DNA of 64,000 nucleotides from Proteles cristata cristata. Taxonomy: Eukaryota > Chordata > Mammalia > Carnivora > Hyaenidae. Where the stretch lies: assembly GCA_017311185.1 (NCBI GenBank), contig JAESUZ010000481.1, positions 806,001 through 870,000 of the forward strand, in the 5' to 3' direction. Of the stretch, positions 37,601 through 46,009 are shown piece by piece (position 1 is the stretch's first letter; every line of letters begins with the position of its first letter). Under the pieces are notes generated by a model. The model made no database searches, was not told the DNA's origin, and was given only the letters and a program-made list of their open reading frames with translations. The position numbers and the translations under genes are program-made.

Positions 37601-40600
37601 AAAAGAAATGGGCCCTTTGAGGAACGGATGGGAGATCTGCTAGTTTGTGGCCTCTGTCTGGGTGTGGGGTGTGGTGCCAGATTTCTGGTCTCCTAGAAGA
37701 GATTAGAGTTGCTCTCTGGAGGGGATTTATGACAGATTCTTTTGAGATGCTCCACTTTTATGTCTGATAAGGAACTTCAGGAACTCAAATGCCTTCAGCA
37801 TTTGAAATGAATTCTTAGGCATATGCCAAGTGGCATATTTTGGGATGGCACGTCCTGGTCCTCAACACCTTCATAAAACAATTGTCTTTGAATTGGTATC
37901 ATCTCTAGCACAGTGCCAAGCACGGAGTATGTTTTCAGAGAATGTGTATTCAGGAAAGGATTGCAGAGTTGCAAAATAGCCTAGCCAAAGGCTATTAAGG
38001 GCAACGAACACATAGAAAACCAGAATGCCCTCAAAGATCTCCTGGACAACACCCAGCATTATAGGAAGGGGATCCAACAACCTATGAAACCCAAGTCCTT
38101 CACGATTTCTCCTCACATAAAAATGCTGCAAAAAGGGGTGCCTGGGTGGCTTAGTCGGTTGGGCGTCTGACTTCAGCTCAGGTCATGATCTCGCGGTTCA
38201 TGGGCTCAAGCCCCAGCTTGGGCTCTGTGCTGACAGCTCAGAGCCTGGAGCCTGCTTCAGATTCTGTGTCTCCCTCTCTCTGCCCCTCCCCGACCTGTGC
38301 TCTGTTTCTCTGTCTTAATAATAAATTAAAAAAAAAACCCCAAAAACATTTTTAAAATGCTGCAAAAAAGTGCTATGGGTGAGAGCAAAGAAAAGAGACC
38401 ATTAATCTGAGTATAATTCACAGGGAATGTGTCATGAGAAGTTAACATTGATTTTGGATTTAAAAGAATGAATGGGAATTCTTTATGTGGAGAGATGGGG
38501 AAAGGGAATTTGTATGTAGGAAAATGCAGTGGGGCAAAGGCTTTGAGTACAAAGAAAGCGTACCCTATATTAAAGAAAGGGAGACGATGTTATCTGACAG
38601 TCCCTAGGCTTGGGAGGTGGACAAAATAGGAAATGAGACTGGGAAGGTAAAGCAGAAGTCACTGTGAAGACTATAGACTGAATCTCATCATTATTCAGAG
38701 GTGGCAGGGAGCCACTGAGGGGTCTTGAGCTGGAAAACAGCTGATGTGAGTTTAACATTAATATTAACTTGGCATCCAGTTTATATTGTTATGTAGGGTA
38801 GGCAGGAGAGGGCAGAAATACACGGCAGCCACGCAGCTGGAAATAGGAAACGGGGGCCCAAAACTATGTTGGCCTAGAGATATGAGAATGATCACAGCAG
38901 TAGTGAGTGGGCAGGGAGCCTGGGTGGCTCAGTCGGTTAAGCATCCGACTTTGGCTCAGGTCATGATCTCATGGTTTGTAGGTTTGAGCCCAGCGTCGGG
39001 CTCTGTGCTGACAGCTCAGAGCCTGGAGCCTGCCTTAGGATTCTGTGTCTCCCTCTCTCCCTCTGACTCTCCCCTGCTTACGCTCTCTCTCTCAAAAATA
39101 AATAAAACATTAAAATTATTTTAAAAATATTTTTAAAAAAAGAAATGAGTGGGCAAAGTTGAATACTGAAAATGTCTTAAGCTTGCTTATTTGTTTGTTT
39201 ATTGATTTAAGAGAGAGAGCATGGGTTCCAGTGGGGGAGAAGGGTAAGAGGGAGAGCGAGAGAGAAAATCCCAAGCAGGCTCCACGCCCAGCCCAGAGCA
39301 CAATGTGGGACTTGATCATATGACCTTGGGATCATGACCTAAGCCGAAATCAAAAGTCAGGCAACTCAACCAACCCAGCCACCCAGGCGCCCTGAAAATG
39401 TCTTAAGTTTATTATCAGTTACAGTGTCTACCTCTACTTCTCTCTTACTTTCTTGTCCCCAATATGTCCCCCACAAGACTGTGAGGTCCTCAGGGTAAGA
39501 GCTGGTGTCTTAATTCTGCTTGATTCCCAGCACTCGGCACAGTACCCTGGCATGTGAGCATGGTAAAAGATTGCTGATGAAAAAGAGCATGCAGAGAAAG
39601 GAGCAAACACGTTTCTCAGAAAGATGGTGAAAGTAAAATGGATGATGCTGGAGAGTTTTGATGTAACGGAGAGAGAACTGATGGACATTTTCTTGGATGG
39701 CTTAGAATCTTTTCAGGAAAGCATTTGATGCATTGTAGAGCATCCTGTGGTGGAGGATGGGGTTAAGGACTTGAGCAGAGTGAAATGATTTGAACAGCTG
39801 CAGCCAGAAATGTGCTTGGGAGACTCCCATGGGCGGGTGTGCCTGCCTGTTTTTAGTGCCTTCCGTGTATCTGGAATGCTCCCTGCAGCCCGCTTCTCCG
39901 CTTCTCCCTGCCTGTTATCTCTTATTTCATCTACTTATCTTTCAAAGCCTAACTCACATGCCTCCAACTTTTCTGGGACATTCTCTCTGATACGATTTCA
40001 AGTTAATTAATCCTTTTTCTATGTTTATACTTCTCTCCTTGTTAATCCCATTAGGTTACAAATCACTGGAACACAGGAAGAGGGTTTGAGTTATCTGAAT
40101 AGCCTCCCCCCTAACCTGACAGGAAGCAGTCATTCCAAAACTGTTGGCTGACTTTTAAAATTGAATGAGTTTAAGAATATGATTGCTGTGGTAGAAAGGG
40201 CAAAGCTGAAGTTATAGGGCTTGAACTCTCGGTGGACTAGATCAGCATGTTTTTTTGTGACTAACAGGAGTGAGACGAAGAACCCAGGAAGGATTCAAGA
40301 ATTAGGCTGTAACGCAGGCAGATGAAACTTCACTAAAACTTTTTTTTTTGGTAGAGAGATCTAAACTTTGGTGTCCCTGCCTAGAAAAACAAAGACATGA
40401 TGCTCACATGTATTTTATGTAAGAAAGGGATGTAATTTTCTTTCCACCCGACTTCCTCTTACTAATTGGCAGTGAACTCCCCCAAAGGAAAGCCAAACAA
40501 TGAAGTAAGTCCTCAGTATTCAAGTCCTGAGACTTGAATTTTAAGCATTGACTCCTAAACTCCTCTAAACCCTTTGGCTGGCCTCTAAACTTTTGAACTT

Positions 40601-41608
40601 TTTGGAAAGTTTATTTATTTTTGAGAGAGGGAGAGTGACCAGGGGTAGGGCAGGGGGGGTGGGCAGAGGACCCCAAAGAGGCTCCGTGCTGACAGCAGAG
40701 AGCCCAATGTGAGGCTCAAACTCATGAACTGTGGTATGACCTGAGCTGAAATCAAGAGTCAGACATTTAACTGACTGAGCCACCCGGGGGCCCCTGGACT
40801 CTAAATTTTTGTAAGAACAAAACAGACTGATTTTATAGTGTCCTTTTTTCTTCCTTCATTTCCAAACTTTCTGGAAGAGCAGTTAATGAGCAGTGAAATG
40901 AATGGAGATGGCCACAGGAAGTGGCTGAGAGGTATACCAGGACAATGAACTAAAGGGCAATGAACTAGACAGCGATGTTCAAATCCCAGTTCTGCTACTT
41001 GTCTGTGAAATGAGGATCATGACTGCAGTGTCCCCCTCTTACCTGTGTGGGATACGTTCCAGAACCCCCAGTGGATGCCTGAACCCATGAATAATGCCAA
41101 ATCTTATCTGTACTATATTTCTTCCTGTACATACATACTTATGATAGCATTTAATTTGTAAATTAGACACAGTAATTAACAACTATTAATAAAATAACTA
41201 ATAATAAAATGATTTAAAAGTTATACGAACATGGTTTTTCTCTCTCCCTCTCAAAATCTTATTGTACCATACCCATCCTTCTTGTGATGATGAGAGATGA
41301 CAGAGTGTCTCTGTGATGAGATGGGCAAGGAGAATGACACAGGCATTGTGATACAGTGTTAGCTACTATTGGCCTTCTGACAATATGTCAGAAGGAAGAT
41401 CATTGGCTTCCAGACCTTGGGTAACTGAAACCATGGAAAGTGAAACCACAGATAAGGTGGGGGAAGGACTACTTAACTTGCAAAAATTGTATGACAAATA
41501 AGCTAGATGTGAAAACACCCAGCACAAGAAGTGTTGTGTATTTTTAAAAGTTTTTAAAAATGTTTATTTTTGAGAGAGAGACGCACAGAGCACAAGTGGG
41601 GGAGGGGC

Positions 41609-41639
<31 letters not shown>

Positions 41640-44600
41640 ATCCAAAGCAGGCTCCAGGTTCCAAGCTGGAGCTCTAACATGGGGCTCGATCCCACAAACA
41701 GCAAGATCATGACCTGAGCCAAAGTTGGACACTTAACCCACTGAGCCACACAGGTGCCCCATGTGTTGTGTATTTTGAATAGTTCACATGCAGGTGGTAG
41801 GAAATGCAAAAGTTAGAAAGTCTCCTTCCCATTCCATTCTGCCAGTTCTCCTCACAGCCAACTCTTGATACCATTATACACACTTAATGTGCTTTACCTT
41901 CCTTCCTTGGCTTAGCTATGTGACCTTCATTGAACAAGTAACTCAAGTTTAAAATTCCTTACCTATAAAATGAAATGGTTCTGAGCACTTAATGAAACAG
42001 TTACTACTCTGTAATTAAAATGTACACAGATATTTTGAGAAAAGGAGAAGCAACGCCTCGAGAAACGTATCATATGTACTTTTAACTTCCTTTAGAACAG
42101 AGGTCTCTTAGACCCTTCGAACCAGCCCCCAGCCTGACTGCATTGTTCCATTAGGAATATTCTCATTTTTCATCTTGACATCAGCAAGAGAGGAAGGCTG
42201 AGGGCCACTCGTTTGACACAACCTTGGTCTGCCCCATAGGTGATCACTTACTCCAGCCGTCACGTCTACAGTAATTTGACTGAAGAACAGAAGGGCAGAG
42301 TGGCCTTCGCTTCCAATTTCCTGGCTGGAGATGCCTCCTTACAGATTGAGCCTCTGAAGCCCAGTGATGAGGGCCGGTATACCTGCAAGGTGAAGAATTC
42401 AGGGCGCTATGTATGGAGTCATGTCATCTTAAAAGTCTTAGGTAAGGAATAGCCAAATGCATCATGGTGGTCTGAAACTTTTCGATACCCTGCATTATAC
42501 GTTCAGAGATCAGCTAGTCCAGTTCCCGGAAAGAAGTGTGCATGTTCTATAGTTTATGTTCTATATTTTAGATGTAATAAAAGAAGAAAGAACGATCACA
42601 ATTTTCCGTGGTGGTGCCTTACAAAATTTAAATATCCTTTAACGTTTAAGTGGTATTCTTGTATTTAACTTAAACCTCTCTTGGGGCGCCTGCGTGGCTT
42701 AGTCGGTTAAGCGTCCGACTTTCGCTTAGGTCATGATCTCATGGTTCGTGGGTTTGAGCCCCACGTCGGGCCCTGTGCTGACTGCCAGCTCAGAGCCTGG
42801 AGCCTATTTCAGAATCTGTGACTCCCTCTCTCTCTCCTAGAAATAATAAATTTTTCGAAAAAAAAAACAAACCTCTCAGATACAATTCAACCCCATTTCT
42901 GGTTTCTGACAGCAAGAGCTATTGAGTTCTATTTAATTGCTTTCAAGTTAATGGACTTCTACCCCTGGTTCAGCATCAGTAAAATCATGACCAACTTTCC
43001 TAAACATTTAAACAAAATTTTTAATGTTTATTTCTGAGAAAGAGAGAGAGAGAATCCAAAGCAAGCTAGGCTCTGAGCTGTCAGCACAGAGCCAGATGCG
43101 GGGCTTGAACCCACGAACCGTGAGTTCATGACCTGAGCTAAAGCCAGACGCCTGACTCAGCCACCCAGGTGCTCCTCCTAAAATTTCCAGTTAAAGAACA
43201 GTATCCTCTTTGTGAAGTGATGAGGCGGTTTCTGAGGGAGCCTCTGGAAATTACAACAGCACCACTGGAAGCAGCCAGAAGTGTGTGTGTGCGCGCGTGC
43301 AGGGGGTGGAGAGGGGGTGTATTTTTGGGGGTGGTGTAAAGCATGGTTAGGTAGCAAAAGGCTACTGAACCCCACCCAAAAGGCTACTGAACCCCACCAT
43401 GACAGATGACCAGCTAGAGAAACAACTCAACAGGACATAGTTCTTCCATGGAGTTGTGTTTGGCGATCTTTGAAGCTTGTTTCTTTTTGCCAGTGAGACC
43501 ATCAAAGCCCAAGTGTGAGCTGGAAGGAGAGCTGACAGAAGGAAGTGACGTGACTTTGCAGTGTGAGTCAGCCTCTGGCACAAAACCCATCGTGTATTAC
43601 TGGCAGCGAATCAGGGAGAAGGAGGGAGAGGATGAGCGCCTCCCTGCCAGGTCCAGGATTGGTAAGTGATCTTCCCAGCAGTCTGCTGAGACAACAGAAT
43701 GGTACTCTAGCTGTGTGTGAATTCTAAATCTGGGTTTGTCAGCAACTCACCACGTGACCTTGAATATACTGCCAAATCCCTTTGAGCTCCTGCTTTTCAT
43801 CCGTTGACTGGGACAGAAAAAAAAACACCATCCTTTCCTTCCTCAAATGACACATAAATGTGGCAGAAGAAATTCAGAAGAAATGTACTGCGTACCCACT
43901 GTATCTAAATTATCATGTTTCGTATCCCTTACATGTTCACGGTCTTGTAACTCTTGCAGATGTATAATTTGGAAGAACGTTCACCTTTGCGTATTCCAAA
44001 AAATCTATCCTCTTGTCCTTACCAAATTGTACTAGAAAATCTTAGGTCAATGATGCGCTGAAGTAAACAATAAAGAGACCCTGTCATTAAAGGGATTACA
44101 GTCATTCCTTCTGCTTATGTAGACTACAATAACCCTGGACGCGTTCTGCTGCAGAATCTCACCATGTCCTCCTCTGGGCTCTATCAGTGCACAGCAGGCA
44201 ATGAGGCCGGGAAAGAAAGCTGTGTGGTGCGAGTGACCGTACAGTGTAAGTATCCAAAGGGTTTGTTCTTATTTTCGCATTGCGGTTCAGCGTAAAACAT
44301 TTTTAATCATAATTAAGAGTAAGGTCAAGGTAAAAAATCTTTATTTCCAGAAGGACATGGTGATCACGAAAATAGATTCGGTAGTTGCAATGACTGTTCA
44401 ACTCTTGTAGCTAACTGTATTTACAAACATGTGAATCTGTCAGCTCCCAAAAGAAATTTATTACATGCAGGAGGAAACCCAATGGAGATTTCCTTTATAA
44501 ATGTAAATTTCCCTTATAAAAAGGGAACTTGTACTTTGCTTTTAGAACTTCTCCTGTGTCTGCTGTTTCTCAAAAATAATCAGATTAAAGGGGCATCGAC

Positions 44601-46009
44601 TGGCTCAGTTAGTAGAGCAGAGGGCTTGACTCTTGGTCTCAGGGTCATGAGTTCAACCCCACACTGAGTGTGGAGCCTACTTTTTCAAAATCAGCTTAAA
44701 ACAGTCCTAATGGCAAAGAGGTGGTATATTCTGCTACCTTTCAGTATCAAGGACAGTCGTACACCAAGGGTAAATGGGAAACTCCAGAACATAGAAAGAT
44801 GTGGAAATACCCATCCTGTCCAGGACATATGGGTTTTTTTTGGTTTAAGTAAACTCTGCCTCAAATATGGGGCTCAAACTCACAATCCCAAGATCAAGAG
44901 TCCCCAGATTGAGAGTTGTATGCTCCACCGACTAGGCCAGCCAGGTGCCCTGAGAGCTCATGTTTTTTTAAGTTCATATATTTCCTAGCTTATGTTTGGT
45001 TTTACTTCTGCTTTTGTTTCTGAGAAAATAGATGTACAAAGCATCGGCATGATTGCAGGAGCGGTGACAGGCATGGTGGCTGGAGCCCTGCTGATTTTCC
45101 TCCTGGTATGGCTGCTGATCCGAAGGAAAGACAAAGAGAGATACGAGGAAGAAGAGAGACCTAATGAAATTCGGTAAACCTCCCTCCCAAATCCCTTCTA
45201 CTGGGCTTCCTTTCCAGCTCCATAGTGAGCAGCCAACGTAAATGTCCCATTTCCTCTTAACTATGACTCTGCTAAAAGGATTATTCTGGTAGCTAAGGAG
45301 TTCCAGCCTAGGGACAGGGTCTGGTTTACTTTGCCTTTATTGTGAAACTATGCGCAACTGATAATTAAAAGATCAACTTTACATTACTTCTGATTCACTT
45401 CCACTTATAAAAGGCCTACAATAAAGAATGGGTACAACCTATGGGCCATGAAAGGGTTCACGTAGACAAATCCCAAATCAATCTCAGTGGTAAGTGTGTA
45501 CTCTCCCAGAGTAACAGAGTTGACTTCGGGGCTAATGAAGCATCCATCTGCCTAAGCCAAGCACTAAGTCCCAGCGACTGTGAAGTCCCTCTTCCCCTAA
45601 ATGGCTGCCTTCCGGTGGTATAGCATGAAGCTTACCGTTTGAGGAATGTATCAGGAAGCCTCAGAAGGAAGGAAGCAACCATAGCGGAAGGTATCACAGT
45701 CTTGCCGGTATTAAAGTTTCCCCTTGCTGTGTTTTCCTCTTCAGGGAAGATGCGGAAGCCCCCAAAGCCCGCCTGGTGAAACCCAGCTCCTCTTCCTCAG
45801 GCTCTCGGAGCTCACGCTCTGGCTCTTCCTCCACTCGCTCCACAGCAAATAGTGCCTCACGCAGCCAGCGGACACTGTCGACTGAAGCAGCACCCCAGCC
45901 GGGGCTGGCCACCCATGCATACAGCCTGGTGGGGCCAGTGGGGAGAGGTTCTGAACCAAAGAAAGTTCACCATGCTACCTTGACCAAAGCAGAACCTCAC
46001 CCAGCGTGA
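23997..46009 (+). CDS. CLMP: CLMP, CXADR-like membrane protein, exons 2-7 (5' partial)
   Basis: CLMP (also ACAM/ASAM) is a type I membrane protein of the CTX/JAM group of the immunoglobulin superfamily. It mediates homophilic adhesion at epithelial tight junctions, and its loss causes congenital short bowel syndrome in humans (established knowledge). Coding join: 23997-24154, 42240-42441, 43494-43661, 44123-44245, 45032-45173, 45745-46009, all with AG/GT borders and matching phases (1,0,1,1,1,2). Read through, it gives a V-type Ig domain (Cys in VTLPCHH, Trp in DIEWLL, Cys in GRYTCKV), a C2-type Ig domain ([20 protein letters not shown]), one transmembrane helix ([19 protein letters not shown] onward), a basic stop-transfer RRKDKER and a serine-rich cytoplasmic tail. 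The 1058 coding bases plus the 28 expected in exon 1 predict 361 residues, against 373 in human as I recall it; the shortfall is at the C-terminus. Exon 1, with the start codon and promoter, is upstream of the window. Confidence 0.95.
24930..25164 (-). mobile_element. SINEC element
   Basis: A long antisense poly-A tail (T run), then a GA-rich block and GCTGAGCCAGCCAGGGGCTC. Target CTAGCAT(T)AACTCTT is duplicated. Confidence 0.9.
25226..25345 (+). mobile_element. CAN-SINE, older short type
   Basis: AGGGGCACCTGTCTGTCTCC head and CCCCACGTTGGGTGTAGAGG body. Confidence 0.78.
25549..25744 (-). mobile_element. SINEC element, rearranged end
   Basis: Normal GA-rich body and CAGGCTCCAGGCTCTGAATT, but the tRNA-head end reads GGACAGTTGGTTAAGCAGGC instead of the usual terminus. 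Confidence 0.75.
25750..25912 (-). mobile_element. SINEC element, internally deleted
   Basis: Short GA-rich block and terminal CTGAGCCACCCAGGTGCCCC. Confidence 0.85.
26277..26494 (-). mobile_element. SINEC element
   Basis: Little-diverged body with CCCGACGCTGGGCTCGAACC and terminal CACCCAGGCGCCCT. Confidence 0.92.
26501..26744 (-). mobile_element. SINEC element with expanded GA tract
   Basis: A tail-to-head neighbour of the previous copy. It includes about 20 GA units at 26534-26573. Confidence 0.9.
26869..27245 (-). mobile_element. Antisense LTR-like segment
   Basis: An inverted polyadenylation signal TTTATT (26928-26933) sits about 60 bases inside the left edge, as in a reversed R-U5 region, followed by a non-repetitive U3-like part. 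Family not identified and borders approximate. No viral gene is visible. Confidence 0.4.
27301..27522 (-). mobile_element. SINEC element
   Basis: Terminal CTGAGCCACGCAGGCATCCT. A GT/GC-rich tract interrupts the GA-rich block. Confidence 0.88.
27705..28090 (-). mobile_element. MIR/L2-type relics
   Basis: TATTTAGCACTTACTACATG, then ATGATCTCCTTTAATTTAAT and the ATAAGGAAGGAACCACATAC region are typical of reverse-oriented MIR copies. Strongly decayed. Confidence 0.5.
28140..28445 (-). mobile_element. L2-type relic (first part)
   Basis: TTATTCCAGACAGAACTAAT and GCCAAGGCCCTAATGAATTC resemble the reverse-oriented L2 3' region. The element seems to continue after the SINE at 28471. Confidence 0.45.
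28471..28690 (+). mobile_element. Young SINEC element
   Basis: Head GGGACGCCTGGGTGGCTTAG and a little-diverged body. A perfect 14-base target duplication AAGAAGTCAAGGCT lies at 28457-28470 and 28691-28704. Confidence 0.95.
30169..30600 (-). mobile_element. Antisense LTR-like segment
   Basis: Inverted polyadenylation signal TTTATT at 30252-30257 followed by AGAGCCCGGGGACAGGACC, and a right edge GTTTCCCCACA. It has the layout of a reversed solo LTR. Family and borders are uncertain, and no coding region accompanies it. Confidence 0.45.
31341..31460 (+). mobile_element. CAN-SINE, older short type, (AAT)n tail
   Basis: AGGGGCTCCTGGCTGGCTCA head and GGTTGTGAGTTCAAGCCCTC, ending in ATAATAATAATAATAATAAT. 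Confidence 0.85.
31500..31880 (-). mobile_element. L2-type relic
   Basis: CTTGAGCTTGATCTTGAGGC, GGGCATTGTTCCAGAATCAA and AGAAGGCTGAGCTTTGG follow the reverse L2 pattern. Confidence 0.5.
32020..32164 (-). mobile_element. MIR relic
   Basis: TGTTTTACAGTTGAGGAACT preceded by AAATCCCTATGAAGTAGTT. Confidence 0.6.
32165..32254 (-). mobile_element. SINEC fragment (tRNA-head part only)
   Basis: GGGGGCTCGAACTCATGAAC through CTGAGCCACCCAAGTGCCCC without the GA-rich part. Confidence 0.85.
32257..32454 (-). mobile_element. SINEC element
   Basis: Directly adjoins the previous fragment and ends CTGAGCCACCCAGGCACCCC. Confidence 0.9.
32475..32880 (-). mobile_element. Antisense LTR-like segment
   Basis: Starts TGTTGTGCCCTAATCACGAG, the reverse of a typical LTR end. 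TTTATT (reversed polyadenylation signal) is at 32543-32548 inside AAAAGGGTCTTTATTACAAG. The following 32.9-33.25 kb may belong to the same element, but no viral reading frame can be recognised. Confidence 0.55.
33806..33973 (-). mobile_element. SINEC element, head truncated
   Basis: GA-rich body ends at ATCTCATAGACCGTGAG without the tRNA head. Target GGGCTTCATA is duplicated. Confidence 0.85.
34553..34801 (-). mobile_element. SINEC element with expanded GA tract
   Basis: About 20 GA units at 34584-34627, then a normal body ending CTGAGCCATCCAGGCGCCCC. Confidence 0.92.
35130..35965 (+). mobile_element. L2 3' region
   Basis: GGCCCTGCAGGATCTGGCCC, TTTGCATTGGCTTTTTCCTC, CTCCTTCAAGGATTTGCTG and the 3' end ATGGAGGCTCAGAATTTGTT keep L2 order over 800 bases. 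Open frames here are decayed L2 and chance. Confidence 0.7.
36411..36420 (+). repeat. Poly-C run
   Basis: At least ten consecutive C bases within a C-rich stretch; a likely length-variable or error-prone site. Confidence 0.9.
36490..36765. other. Repeat-free TAAT-rich block in CLMP intron 2
   Basis: Contains ATGCAAATTAATTTTG (POU octamer overlapping a homeobox core), GAAATTAATTGTGAAAT and TGTATTAATGAGTG, with no repeat signature. Enhancer-like composition only. Confidence 0.35.
36774..36970 (-). mobile_element. SINEC element
   Basis: GA-rich block and terminal AACTGAGCCCCCCAGAGCC. Confidence 0.85.
37211..37432 (-). mobile_element. Young SINEC element
   Basis: Little-diverged body with CCCGACGCGGGGCTCGAACC; exact target duplication TGACAAACAAG on both sides. 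Confidence 0.95.
38136..38340 (+). mobile_element. SINEC element
   Basis: Head GGGGTGCCTGGGTGGCTTAG; target AAAATGCTGCAAAAA is repeated after the tail. Confidence 0.93.
38440..38760 (-). mobile_element. L2-type relic
   Basis: GCAGTGGGGCAAAGGCTTTG and GGTGGCAGGGAGCCACTGAG resemble the reversed L2 region. Decayed. Confidence 0.45.
38914..39135 (+). mobile_element. SINEC element
   Basis: Head GGGAGCCTGGGTGGCTCAGT; TGAGTGGGCA flanks both ends. Confidence 0.93.
39183..39393 (-). mobile_element. SINEC element
   Basis: Ends CCAGCCACCCAGGCGCCC; target TGAAAATGTCTTAAG is found on both sides. Confidence 0.9.
39425..39560 (+). mobile_element. L2 3'-end relic
   Basis: CACAAGACTGTGAGGTCCTC and CCCAGCACTCGGCACAGTAC match the L2 3' UTR. 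Confidence 0.6.
39835..40140 (+). mobile_element. L2-type relic
   Basis: ATCTGGAATGCTCCCTGCAG, TCTTTCAAAGCCTAACTCAC and TTCTGGGACATTCTCTCTGA follow L2 order. Confidence 0.5.
40603..40795 (-). mobile_element. SINEC element
   Basis: Ends CTGAGCCACCCGGGGGCCCC; target CTCTAAA(C/T)TTTTG is duplicated. Confidence 0.9.
40965..41020 (+). mobile_element. MIR fragment
   Basis: CAAATCCCAGTTCTGCTACT and GTGAAATGAGGATCATGA only. Confidence 0.5.
41026..41472 (+). mobile_element. Tigger-type non-autonomous DNA transposon
   Basis: Diverged inverted ends CAGTGTCCCCCTCTTACCTG and CAGATAAGGTGGGGGAAGGA, with the interior GATACGTTCCAGAACCCCCA and GTGGATGCCTGAACCCATGA familiar from Tigger-derived elements. The exact subfamily is not assigned. 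Confidence 0.65.
41540..41760 (-). mobile_element. SINEC element
   Basis: Ends CTGAGCCACACAGGTGCCCC; target GTGTTGTGTATTTT is duplicated. A small (GACA)n lies inside. Confidence 0.92.
41880..42010 (+). mobile_element. MIR relic
   Basis: AGCTATGTGACCTTCATTGA and ACCTATAAAATGAAATGGTT. It ends about 230 bases before CLMP exon 3. Confidence 0.65.
42240..42441 (+). CDS. CLMP: CLMP exon 3 (second half of V-type Ig domain)
   Basis: The acceptor is TGCCCCATAG and the donor is GTAAGG at 42442. It encodes [19 protein letters not shown] through WSHVILKVL, including an N-glycosylation sequon (NLT) and the DEGRYTCKV motif with the second V-domain cysteine. Length 202 bases, phase 0 to phase 1. Confidence 0.96.
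42683..42872 (+). mobile_element. SINEC element
   Basis: Head GGGGCGCCTGCGTGGCTTAG, with a shortened CT-rich region; AAACCTCTC flanks both sides. Confidence 0.93.
43010..43176 (-). mobile_element. SINEC element, short
   Basis: GA-rich part reduced; ends GACTCAGCCACCCAGGTGCT. Confidence 0.88.
43494..43661 (+). CDS. CLMP: CLMP exon 4 (first half of C2-type Ig domain)
   Basis: The acceptor is TTTTTGCCAG and the donor is GTAAGT at 43662. It encodes [18 protein letters not shown] through RLPARSRI, with LQCESASG carrying the first C2-domain cysteine and YYWQRI carrying the core tryptophan. Length 168 bases, phase 1 at both ends. Confidence 0.96.
43662..44122 (+). other. CLMP: CLMP intron 4
   Basis: A 461-base intron with GTAAGT and TATGTAG borders. 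A MIR relic occupies about 43719-43830; the remainder is unique and shows nothing recognisable. Confidence 0.9.
43719..43830 (+). mobile_element. MIR relic
   Basis: CACCACGTGACCTTGAATAT with TTTTCATCCGTTGACTGGGA. Confidence 0.6.
44123..44245 (+). CDS. CLMP: CLMP exon 5 (second half of C2-type Ig domain)
   Basis: The acceptor is GCTTATGTAG and the donor is GTAAGT at 44246. It encodes [19 protein letters not shown] through VVRVTVQ, with an NLT sequon and the [12 protein letters not shown] motif holding the second C2 cysteine. Length 123 bases, phase 1 at both ends, so skipping it would keep the frame. Confidence 0.96.
44589..44700 (+). mobile_element. CAN-SINE, older short type
   Basis: AGGGGCATCGACTGGCTCAG head and AGTTCAACCCCACACTGAGT body. 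Confidence 0.8.
44833..44951 (-). mobile_element. CAN-SINE, older short type
   Basis: AGTAAACTCTGCCTCAAATA through GACTAGGCCAGCCAGGTGCC, ending about 80 bases upstream of CLMP exon 6. Confidence 0.8.
45032..45173 (+). CDS. CLMP: CLMP exon 6 (transmembrane segment and start of tail)
   Basis: The exon starts at ATGTACAAAGC after the acceptor AAAATAG and ends at TTCG before GTAAAC. It encodes [10 protein letters not shown], a roughly 25-residue hydrophobic helix containing [11 protein letters not shown], then [18 protein letters not shown]. The positive cluster after the helix marks the cytoplasmic side. Length 142 bases, phase 1 to phase 2. Confidence 0.95.
45174..45744 (+). other. CLMP: CLMP intron 6
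   Basis: A 571-base intron from GTAAAC to TTTTCCTCTTCAG. It is unique sequence without a recognisable repeat or RNA gene. Confidence 0.88.
45745..46009 (+). CDS. CLMP: CLMP exon 7, coding part (cytoplasmic tail, early stop)
   Basis: The acceptor is TTTTCCTCTTCAG. The exon encodes [18 protein letters not shown], a long serine/arginine-rich stretch, [18 protein letters not shown], then [16 protein letters not shown] and TGA at 46007-46009. In the +1 frame just past this point the bases read [12 protein letters not shown], which matches the human tail as I remember it. One base therefore appears to be missing near 45990-46005, replacing the usual last 16 residues with four. Whether this is fixed in the species or a sequencing error cannot be told here. 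Confidence 0.92.

Larger units (their letters stand above)
24155..42239 (+). other. CLMP: CLMP intron 2
   Basis: This 18.1 kb intron is bounded by GTGAGT and CCCATAG. It contains about twenty CAN-SINEs, L2 and MIR relics, three antisense LTR-like segments (26.9, 30.2 and 32.5 kb) and a Tigger-type element near 41.0 kb. A repeat-poor TAAT-rich block lies at 36.5-36.76 kb. No additional exon is recognisable. Confidence 0.85.
42442..43493 (+). other. CLMP: CLMP intron 3
   Basis: The 1.05 kb intron runs from GTAAGG to TTTTTGCCAG. It contains one + strand SINE (42683-42872) and one - strand SINE (43010-43176), plus a short GT/GC-rich tract near 43281-43298. Confidence 0.9.
44246..45031 (+). other. 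CLMP: CLMP intron 5
   Basis: A 786-base intron with two old-type CAN-SINEs (about 44589-44700 + and 44833-44951 -). The 3' splice site is unusual: the bases before AG are GAGAAAATAG, so the pyrimidine run lies further upstream (TTTTGTTTCT at 45012-45021). Confidence 0.88.
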
